Shown: positions 27,452-35,369 of the stretch, piece by piece
Numbering within the stretch: position 1 is the first letter of the stretch
How the letters are laid out: every line of letters begins with the position of its first letter
Assembly: GCA_000512675.1 (NCBI GenBank)
Contig: AXCJ01000001.1
Coordinates: 182,501-246,500 of the forward strand
DNA: 64,000 nt
Direction: 5' to 3'
Source: Candidatus Xenolissoclinum pacificiensis L6
GTDB lineage: Bacteria; Pseudomonadota; Alphaproteobacteria; Rickettsiales; Anaplasmataceae
The notes under the pieces: generated by a model
Told to the model about the DNA's origin: nothing
Seen by the model: only the letters and a program-made list of their open reading frames with translations
Database searches by the model: none
Program-made: the position numbers and the translations under genes

Positions 27452-30400
27452 TCACTCAATCCCAAAGGCATTCTTAAACTCGAACAGACGTGCTGATAAA
27501 TCAGCGTCCTTGTTTCTTATAGCATAACTATCCATCTTTTTATAAGATTGACTCATATTTCTACGGTTTTTATCACTCTTCAAAAGACGTTGAATATTAC
27601 TTTTAACATTTTTATTATGCATATGATCATATACAACATCAAATGACTCTACTAATTGACTATCATTAAGATTATCCCCAGACAACAAGGTCTTTGTTTC
27701 CTTAATAACTTCTGTTAAATTAGCTTCTTTTACGTCCTCAACCTTATCAAGGTTATCTGGTGTATTATCCGAACTTAATGCATCCTCTGTTTTTATATCA
27801 TCTTTCTTGCTCTCATCATAACTGGTATTGCCCACTTTTTTATCTACACCTGAAAATAAATCATCGTCAATGATGCTATATAAAAGATCCTCTTCTTCTT
27901 CCTTGATATTATCATTTTGATCTGTATTTGATGAATATGCCTCCTGTTTACTTAAATCATGATATGACTGTTGAGCATGCGTATCAATCAAATCTTCAGT
28001 GTTAAAAGAATCTTCAGTGCTCTTTTTGTCTTTAGCGCTGTCATCTATAACTTCAGCCCCGCTTTCTTCATTCATTATGTCTTGAACAATTGCATCATCA
28101 GTAGAAAGATTATACTCTGCATTTTCGGAAGATTCATCAGAAGTATAATCAACAGTTGTAGGGTCAATAGTTGCAGGTTCATCATATATAAGTTCGTCAG
28201 GAGTAGCACCAGAATCATCATTTACATTACCACCATAATGCGTATCCTGTGCACCTGCAAGAGCATCACCTACTTCATCAAGGTTCTGTTGCCCATCAGA
28301 ATGATCTGAAGGTTCGCCAGAAGTATAATCATCAGTTGTAGGGTCAACAGTTGCAGGTTCATCATATATAAGTTCGTCGAGATCAAAACCAAAAGAAGAA
28401 TCATCATTTGCATTATCACCAAAAGAATCGTCATTTGTATTATCTCCAGAATACTCATCCTGTATACCTTCAAGAGCATCACCTACTTCATCGGGTTTCT
28501 GTTGCCCATAAGAATGATCTGAAGGTTCGCCAGAAGTATAATCATCAGTTGTAGGGTCATCATTTTCAGGTTTATCATATGTAAGTTCGTCAGGAGTAGC
28601 ACCAGAATCATCATTTACATTACCACCATAATGCGTATCCTGCGCACCTGCAAGAGCATCACCTACTTCATCGAGGTTCTGTTGCCCATAAGAATGATCT
28701 GAAGGTTCGCCAGAAGTATAATCATCAGTTGTAGGGTCATCATTTTCAGGTTTATCATATGTAAGTTCGTCAGGAGTAGCACCAGAATCATCATTTACAT
28801 TACCACCATAATGCGTATCCTGGGCACCTGCAAGAGCATCACCTACTTCATTGAGGTTCTGTTGCCCATAAGAATGATCTGAAGGTTCGCCAGAAGTATA
28901 ATCATCAGTTGTAGGGGCATCATATATAGGTTCGGTATCAGTTGCAGGGGCATCATATATAGGTTCGGTATCAGTTGTAGGGTCGTCATATATAGGTTCG
29001 GTATCAGTAGTAGAACGAGATTCCTCAAAATCACCAACTATTTGATCTAGATGTGCCTCATCCTCTTCAGATATTTGAAAGTCTAAATTCTCATGATCCT
29101 CTTCAGATGTTTCAACATTCAAATCATCATCAATAGATCTACCCATCAAATCAGATTCATTTCTTGCATTCCTCTCAGATTCACCAATATCCTCTGAATC
29201 TATATCTTGGCTTAAAGACCTAGAATCATTATCCCTCATATTATCCTTTTTTAAATCTTTTTCCTCGTTTAAGTCATCATCCTCCTCCTTATCCTTTTTA
29301 TTACCTTCTTCCATCTCTTGTTCTAGTTCTCGTAACCTACTCTGTAGATTGTTAGAACTTTCTGGTAGCGACATACCTAATGTCTCTTCATATATTTTTC
29401 CTAAACCTACTGCTAATTCCGATGACCTACGAGTAAAAAAACCACTTCTAACCTTATGATCAGAATCATATTTTGCTATCCAAGAATCTCCAATCCCTCC
29501 TATACTAGCACCAATATCATTTGCCATAGTTCCTATTTTGATTTTGTCAGTCAAATGCCCAACAGTTGCTTTGTACATTTCAAAATGTCTATATGCATAT
29601 CTAGACCATGCAATTTTTTGGGCTTCACTCTCTGTATTAGTTAACCATTGACCGATTGAAATCGTAGAACTTATTTTATCAGCATAATTAGAAACCCCAC
29701 TACTTACTTTTCTAACAACTGTAGCTGTTTTCTCCATATCATGCTCCTGTAAATATGAAGTAAATTTATCAGTAAGCTTACCATATCCCAATGCATTTTT
29801 GGCTTTATCAAATAACATACCCGGTAAACCTAAAGCCATATTCGATACTGAAGATAATGTTCCTCCAATCATACCCTGTCTATAACCCATTCCTAATACA
29901 CTAGTAAATGGCGATGCTCCAGATATTGCCGCCGCTGCCTGTTGTACAAAAACCCTAAGTTCTAACAGTAATACTGAAAGTAGCAATAAAATTGCAAAAT
30001 CTAAAAAATCAACAGTAATCCGTTCATTTAAAAACTGATATATTACCTTCGCATCATGACCCTTTGTTTTTATATCTAAATCAGTTAGAGGAGCATTACT
30101 TACCTGATGGGTGTAATCATAACGGACATCAGGATCAAAATATGGTAAATCTACATAACGATAATCCCTATACGAATACTCAGGAGGTACCCATATATTC
30201 TCTAAACCACCACTAAAAGTGTGTCTTCTTTTATAAGACAAATCACGAAATGAGTATGGAACATATAATTCACCATCTCCAGGAACATAAGAAGCAACAC
30301 TACCAATCATTAGATTCTCTGAAAAACCTAATATTAAGTAGTTAGTATGACATACTTTAAAACCCAGAGTACGATAAAAATGATTCAATATCATATAACC

Positions 30401-31804
30401 AAATATACTCAGAAGAGTAAACATCATAATAATCTGTAATGAGAAACCTATGATCTGCTTTAACCATTGATCGAAACTATCCTTCAAAACCCCAAAAAGA
30501 ACCGCTATAAAGAATATAGGAGAGATAATAACTAATAGAAAAATACCTAACATTCCTGTCATATATATCATAAACGACTCTATTACAGCCACCACATACA
30601 AAGCAATAACAGCAATAATTCCTATTATCCAAAATATAGCCAGTATATCAGAAACCATTAATGCTTGAATTTTTCCACCCCAGACTTCATTAGAAAAAAT
30701 AATCATCAACAGGTAATCTATAAACCTAAAAGGATGTTCTGGATCATAAGCACTAGGAATAGCAGCACTAGCAATTTTTGAAATCATAAAATTCACTCCA
30801 TCCATAAAAAGAACGAAGAAATTATTATACCAAAAATTCCAACTCCCTGGAGTTAAAAATAATAAAACAAGAAGCATTTTAAACATCATCACTGATAGCT
30901 CATGCATCATATTTTGAGTTAACCCTAGTAAAATCATTAACCCTCTAACACTGATATATAAAACTATTGCGTATTTTATCAAATTTAAATACGCAGTATC
31001 TTCTACTACGCCAATAAAAATGTCCTTTGCCTTTAGAAATATTAGGGTATATATCTTTTCTCTTGCTCTTTCTAGTAGCCCTCCCGCATCTGTCTCTTTA
31101 ACCCCCTTCTTAAAAGTTATAGAATAGGAACCAATATTATCCTGATAATAATTATCTAAAATTTTTGCATATATTCGATAATTTGCGGGAATCTTAAATG
31201 GATTGCAATGATTATCTATTACCGTACCACGATTAGAAACATAAAGGTTGTCCTTGGGATCATTCGTATTAATTGCAAGATGTATCATAACAGAATTTGG
31301 GTACCTCATGGTCTGTAATGTAGCATTTGGATCCCCTTCGTTGGGAGCAACCAACAATAAATACAAACCATACCCTCTTTTCAACCAACAAGGTGTAGAA
31401 TCTATATCACAAGTTAAACAATCTGACTCACAAGTATTATAAGCTGGTTTGGAGATATACTTACACTCTTTGTTATAATCAGGAGTTTCTGCTGTATCTT
31501 GACCATCTAACCCTGTCCAACCTGTCCAACTTCCGTCAATAGAAATCACCAGATCTGCCCCGTTAGTAAATAAATTCAAATCTTGCCATCGTATAACCTG
31601 ATTATCAAAAAGAGAATCTCCAGTAATTGGTTCAGCACTAGGAGAAAACGCTGGATCTCCAATTGGATAATATGCAGATATATTATACTCCTGTGATGCG
31701 CCAAAATCATCCGCTTCTATACACTTCTTACCACTTACAGTACCACAAGAAGTAAATGAACCAGAGATTATAATAACTATTAGAAGGAAATACAACCTAC
31801 CCAT
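27452..31804 (-). CDS. virB6: VirB6-5: VirB6/TrbL-family T4SS membrane protein with long repeat tail
   Basis: The last and largest VirB6 paralogue, 1450 residues from ATG at 31804. That start has a strong AGGAGGTAAAG site and a lipoprotein signal (FLLIVIIISGSFTSC, Cys20). A longer frame reaches 32029 but only by reading through the neighbour's repeats. An exported N-terminal domain (20-290) is followed by the VirB6 membrane core (about 290-640, five or more helices). The C-terminal half is acidic and disordered-looking. That tail holds three EPIYD motifs (about 938-963) and four 60-71-residue repeats (about 968-1220). VirB6 forms the inner-membrane channel of P-type T4SSs. The start overlaps the preceding stop by 8 bp. 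Confidence 0.9.
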   Translation of the reverse strand: MGRLYFLLIVIIISGSFTSCGTVSGKKCIEADDFGASQEYNISAYYPIGDPAFSPSAEPITGDSLFDNQVIRWQDLNLFTNGADLVISIDGSWTGWTGLDGQDTAETPDYNKECKYISKPAYNTCESDCLTCDIDSTPCWLKRGYGLYLLLVAPNEGDPNATLQTMRYPNSVMIHLAINTNDPKDNLYVSNRGTVIDNHCNPFKIPANYRIYAKILDNYYQDNIGSYSITFKKGVKETDAGGLLERAREKIYTLIFLKAKDIFIGVVEDTAYLNLIKYAIVLYISVRGLMILLGLTQNMMHELSVMMFKMLLVLLFLTPGSWNFWYNNFFVLFMDGVNFMISKIASAAIPSAYDPEHPFRFIDYLLMIIFSNEVWGGKIQALMVSDILAIFWIIGIIAVIALYVVAVIESFMIYMTGMLGIFLLVIISPIFFIAVLFGVLKDSFDQWLKQIIGFSLQIIMMFTLLSIFGYMILNHFYRTLGFKVCHTNYLILGFSENLMIGSVASYVPGDGELYVPYSFRDLSYKRRHTFSGGLENIWVPPEYSYRDYRYVDLPYFDPDVRYDYTHQVSNAPLTDLDIKTKGHDAKVIYQFLNERITVDFLDFAILLLLSVLLLELRVFVQQAAAAISGASPFTSVLGMGYRQGMIGGTLSSVSNMALGLPGMLFDKAKNALGYGKLTDKFTSYLQEHDMEKTATVVRKVSSGVSNYADKISSTISIGQWLTNTESEAQKIAWSRYAYRHFEMYKATVGHLTDKIKIGTMANDIGASIGGIGDSWIAKYDSDHKVRSGFFTRRSSELAVGLGKIYEETLGMSLPESSNNLQSRLRELEQEMEEGNKKDKEEDDDLNEEKDLKKDNMRDNDSRSLSQDIDSEDIGESERNARNESDLMGRSIDDDLNVETSEEDHENLDFQISEEDEAHLDQIVGDFEESRSTTDTEPIYDDPTTDTEPIYDAPATDTEPIYDAPTTDDYTSGEPSDHSYGQQNLNEVGDALAGAQDTHYGGNVNDDSGATPDELTYDKPENDDPTTDDYTSGEPSDHSYGQQNLDEVGDALAGAQDTHYGGNVNDDSGATPDELTYDKPENDDPTTDDYTSGEPSDHSYGQQKPDEVGDALEGIQDEYSGDNTNDDSFGDNANDDSSFGFDLDELIYDEPATVDPTTDDYTSGEPSDHSDGQQNLDEVGDALAGAQDTHYGGNVNDDSGATPDELIYDEPATIDPTTVDYTSDESSENAEYNLSTDDAIVQDIMNEESGAEVIDDSAKDKKSTEDSFNTEDLIDTHAQQSYHDLSKQEAYSSNTDQNDNIKEEEEDLLYSIIDDDLFSGVDKKVGNTSYDESKKDDIKTEDALSSDNTPDNLDKVEDVKEANLTEVIKETKTLLSGDNLNDSQLVESFDVVYDHMHNKNVKSNIQRLLKSDKNRRNMSQSYKKMDSYAIRNKDADLSARLFEFKNAFGIE
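28139..28900 (-). repeat. 180-213-bp in-frame repeats in virB6-5
   Basis: About four units encode variants of TTDDYTSGEPSDHSYGQQ, then DEVGDALAGAQDTHYGG and DELTYDKPEND. Two consecutive 180-bp units are nearly identical at the DNA level, pointing to recent duplication. One unit is longer by about 33 bp and diverged. Confidence 0.9.
28910..29010 (-). repeat. Three 33-bp repeats encoding EPIYD motifs
   Basis: Three adjacent 33-bp units encode DTEPIYDDPTT, DTEPIYDAPAT and DTEPIYDAPTT. The tyrosine context resembles EPIYA motifs of bacterial effectors that host kinases phosphorylate. Confidence 0.85.
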
Positions 31805-34800
31805 CTTTACCTCCTGAGTCTTGATCATACTCAGAATCACGTTGATCAATCGATTGTCTTTGTTGTTGATCAGAAGAGTCTTGACTATACTCAGCATCAT
31901 ATTGATCAATCGATTGTCTTTGTTGTTGATCAGAAGAGTCTTGACTATACTCAGCATCATATTGATCAATCGATTGTCTTTGTTGTTGATCAGAAGAGTC
32001 CTGATCAACATTAGAGTCACCATATTCATCTAACGTTCCCACAGATTCTTCTTCCACTGATCCATGATCAACAAAACTATCATACCTAAATAGATCTTCT
32101 TCTGTCGTGTCAACAAAATTAGTATCTTCTTCCCTTAAACCTGCAATTTCAGAATATTCGTCTGTATTATTCCTAGCAACAGTCTCATCTGAACCATCCT
32201 CACCTGAAGATAACCCAGCACCAGCAACATCATCTAAGGTATGATCCCCCGAACTACTTCTACCAACTGACCCAGTTATACCTTGTTGTGCCCCTCCTGC
32301 AACTGACCCAGTTATACCTTGTTGTGACCCTCCTGCAACTGATTCACTTATATCCTGATCTGAAGAACTTCCGTTACCAGATGACTCTATAGATTGCTGA
32401 TTATCATGTATAGACCGCATATCATCCTGAGCAGATTTATTAATAGATGATCTAGTAGGTGCTGTAGCTGTATCTGGCTTCTTATTTTCTGCATCATCTT
32501 TTTGTGTGATAGTTCTACTACCTGGCCTTCTACCAGGTGTTGAACCAAGGTCTGTATCTAAATTAATACTAGTGTTTTTATCATGACGTAACAAGGCCCT
32601 CCGTATAGTTTGTTGAGTGCCTTGATCCTGTCCTATGAGGCTCTTCAGTGCCTCACTAGCCGAACCTGCAGCGCTACCAGCACCACCACCACCCATATTC
32701 AACATTGATCCACTTATAGCTGTTACAATGTTGTCCATAAACGTAGTAAAAGCCCCAAAACTCTTAACAAAACAAACAAATAATATAACCACAGTCATTT
32801 CTACTGGCAATCCCATTAACCCTGAATCACCTGCCTCCATCTGTCTGGAAAGAGAAATCACATCATAATCTGGGTGAAATGTAACTGGATAAAATACTTT
32901 TACCAAACAAAGTCTTATTGGATCTTCAACAGATTGATCCCCCAAAGGCAGATATAAAGAACAAGACGCACATGCATCATAACCTAAAATAGAAAACAAA
33001 CTCCACTGTATGACTTGAGTAACGACAGCACACATCGTTAACAAAAATAATGGTTGTAATGCAAAACTAACTATTAACTTCAACCATCCATCGAACATAC
33101 TTCTTGTTACTTGAAACAGAACAAACATAATAAATATTGGAGCCAAAGCTAACAATATAGCCATACCAATCATAATCATGAAGTATTTTAATATGACTTC
33201 TATAGAAAACGATAAAAACTTGAGAACACCCCACAAAACAAAACCTGAAATAACAAATCCTGTTAATCCAGAAAAAGTAATGCTAAGCAACCTTAACCAT
33301 GTATTCCCATCCGCTAATAATCCGAGCGTTGAATCGGCAAAAGCAAAACTTGTATCAACCTCCAAAATAGAATCAGAAAAAATTGCTATTAATTCCTGCA
33401 CTCCAAAAATAAAGAATGAGATTATCTGTGTTCCAAATATATCCCAGCTTCGATCACTAACAAGAATTATCACTATTATCACTTTAACTAAACGTGAAAT
33501 AAGATCAAATTTAGAATTTTGTGATAAACCTGCCAAGAACATAAACCCTAAACCCGATATATATAATATTAATATTACATCTAAAAACCCAGACAGCTTT
33601 TTAACAATATTCAAATATATCTTGATAATAATCCCATCTCTAACAAACTGAGAGGAATCAGAATATAAATCCCCATAAAATAACTCCATTATTCTATCGT
33701 ATATAAAATTCACAGTATCAGAAATTATAGTGACCGGATACGAAATAGAAAAAGTTATGTCATACCTATTATCTTGCAATTCTTCAAAATTCACATCTTT
33801 TATTGAAGAAAACCTTTTATAAGTAATATTGTCTTTAGGATTACTTATAGAAAAAAATAATCTACCCGATAAACCTTCTAAGCTCTTACCATTAATATCT
33901 TGACTACCTGGACTATTTAAAACAATACTTTTTAATACATATATTCCGCTAGAGTTCTCAATCATCTCTGATTCCAAGGAGTAAACATTAGGAGGCAAAG
34001 GTTTTCCTTCTTCAATCACAAAATTTGGAGCCTGAGTCATTCCAGTATTTGGGTCTGGTTGTGCTACATACATATAAAGATGTTTTCCTTGACTACGCAA
34101 ACAATAACGACGAGACTCAATATTATAACCACCGTGCATTTCGAGTGGTGATAAAATCGCATATCTAAGAGTTGCATTATTAGGTATGTCCAAATTATCA
34201 CCCACAATATACTTAGTAGATAAATATAAGGGTGAGGAGCTACAACCCGACCTTCCCGTATCAGATGTTTGGCCTGAAGTTATACACATATAACCCCTAC
34301 TGTTACTGTTATAATGACTGTTACTAACCAATGCTGAAATGTTAGGAATCCATCTAGTCCACTGACCTGTATCTGGGTTCAGGGCTGGTTGTCTGGTCTG
34401 ACCTGAACCTTGCCAATCATAGATAATACTATAAAAATTCGCTTTATTACTACAATTATCATCATTACACAAGTTGCCACAACGGTAGTTCACATCATAT
34501 ACATTAAAAATATTAATATTAGAATTATTACATTCCGTATTATACTCTTTCCTACCTTCTGTTATTCTTAAATCTAGTTTCGCAGAATGTACCCATAATG
34601 ATGATGAAGTCCCTCTATGCAATAAGTTATCTTCCGGTCTAGCGTACCAACCAGTAAAACCATTATATTCATTCCCTTCAAATTTGGATAAATCATATTT
34701 AAGCCCATTATCATCGAAAACTATTCCTCCCTGTTGGCATATTTTTTTAATTTCATCATTAGAAAGACAATTACCTCCAGAGTCTCGTAACTCACACCGG

Positions 34801-35369
34801 CTATTAGTATAAAAAGATACATCTGCACTGAAATTTGAACAATTATTTACAATGTAACTATATGCAGGAACCAGATCAACTATTATAGTATCACCAGCCA
34901 AAACAGGAAGATAACTTTCTATATAACCGCCTATAAATGATTTATACCCAGCACTACTACAAAATCGACTAGGTGGATAAACCCCTAAAGTCTCATTTGG
35001 AGAAGAAACGGAAAACGTTCCAAGATCATAAGGAGAATATCCCTCACAGCTCACAGAAGAAACTTTTGTTACCGTACAAGTAGTTCTATCAGTACATTGT
35101 CCAGTCATATCACCAGGAACTTGACATTCATTTATAGAACCATTTACACTTATAGGCATGCTCTGAGAACTAGATATCTCGATACCTGAATCTACCCAAA
35201 ATGATAAATCATTATTTGAATCCATATCCTCGCGGAATGTTTCCACTTTAACTGTCCTAGTTTCCGTTCTAACTCCACCAGACGATTCAATACATTCCTG
35301 ACAAGAAGAAAGAGCAAACGTACTAATAAACAAAAGACAAAATAGTGTTATCCTGCTAAATATATGCAC
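31797..35369 (-). CDS. virB6: VirB6-4: VirB6/TrbL-family T4SS membrane protein
   Basis: A 1190-residue VirB6 paralogue beginning with GTG at 35369, which shares one base with the previous stop (TAGTG) and has a GGGAGGAAG ribosome site. It has a lipoprotein-type signal (LLFISTFALSSC, Cys23) and a Cys-rich exported domain to about 590. The membrane core spans about 590-920, including WDIFGTQIISFFIFGVQELI and FDGWLKLIVSFALQPLFLL, the conserved VirB6 stretch. A Ser/Gln/Asp-rich tail of about 270 residues carries GITGSVAGG repeats and a 20-residue repeat (SSDQQQRQSIDQYDAE core). Confidence 0.9.
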   Translation of the reverse strand: MHIFSRITLFCLLFISTFALSSCQECIESSGGVRTETRTVKVETFREDMDSNNDLSFWVDSGIEISSSQSMPISVNGSINECQVPGDMTGQCTDRTTCTVTKVSSVSCEGYSPYDLGTFSVSSPNETLGVYPPSRFCSSAGYKSFIGGYIESYLPVLAGDTIIVDLVPAYSYIVNNCSNFSADVSFYTNSRCELRDSGGNCLSNDEIKKICQQGGIVFDDNGLKYDLSKFEGNEYNGFTGWYARPEDNLLHRGTSSSLWVHSAKLDLRITEGRKEYNTECNNSNINIFNVYDVNYRCGNLCNDDNCSNKANFYSIIYDWQGSGQTRQPALNPDTGQWTRWIPNISALVSNSHYNSNSRGYMCITSGQTSDTGRSGCSSSPLYLSTKYIVGDNLDIPNNATLRYAILSPLEMHGGYNIESRRYCLRSQGKHLYMYVAQPDPNTGMTQAPNFVIEEGKPLPPNVYSLESEMIENSSGIYVLKSIVLNSPGSQDINGKSLEGLSGRLFFSISNPKDNITYKRFSSIKDVNFEELQDNRYDITFSISYPVTIISDTVNFIYDRIMELFYGDLYSDSSQFVRDGIIIKIYLNIVKKLSGFLDVILILYISGLGFMFLAGLSQNSKFDLISRLVKVIIVIILVSDRSWDIFGTQIISFFIFGVQELIAIFSDSILEVDTSFAFADSTLGLLADGNTWLRLLSITFSGLTGFVISGFVLWGVLKFLSFSIEVILKYFMIMIGMAILLALAPIFIMFVLFQVTRSMFDGWLKLIVSFALQPLFLLTMCAVVTQVIQWSLFSILGYDACASCSLYLPLGDQSVEDPIRLCLVKVFYPVTFHPDYDVISLSRQMEAGDSGLMGLPVEMTVVILFVCFVKSFGAFTTFMDNIVTAISGSMLNMGGGGAGSAAGSASEALKSLIGQDQGTQQTIRRALLRHDKNTSINLDTDLGSTPGRRPGSRTITQKDDAENKKPDTATAPTRSSINKSAQDDMRSIHDNQQSIESSGNGSSSDQDISESVAGGSQQGITGSVAGGAQQGITGSVGRSSSGDHTLDDVAGAGLSSGEDGSDETVARNNTDEYSEIAGLREEDTNFVDTTEEDLFRYDSFVDHGSVEEESVGTLDEYGDSNVDQDSSDQQQRQSIDQYDAEYSQDSSDQQQRQSIDQYDAEYSQDSSDQQQRQSIDQRDSEYDQDSGGKDG
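31814..32003 (-). repeat. 60-bp tandem repeat in the virB6-4 tail
   Basis: Just over three 60-bp units encode SQDSSDQQQRQSIDQYDAEY variants. Two are identical over their full length. The antisense frames also stay open across the array, which creates misleading ORFs on both strands. Confidence 0.92.

Noticed and set aside
28139-29010. CRISPR-like regular repeats
   Set aside because: Units are adjacent, in frame and coding, without unique spacers or cas genes; they are protein repeats.
31805-32029. Longer start for VirB6-5 adding 75 residues
   Set aside because: The extra residues are just the neighbour's 60-bp repeat read in another frame. ATG at 31804 has a strong AGGAGG site and a lipoprotein signal.
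31821-32033. Open frame on the plus strand opposite the virB6-4 repeats
   Set aside because: It is held open by the 60-bp repeat whose length is a multiple of three; it has no ribosome site or similarity.
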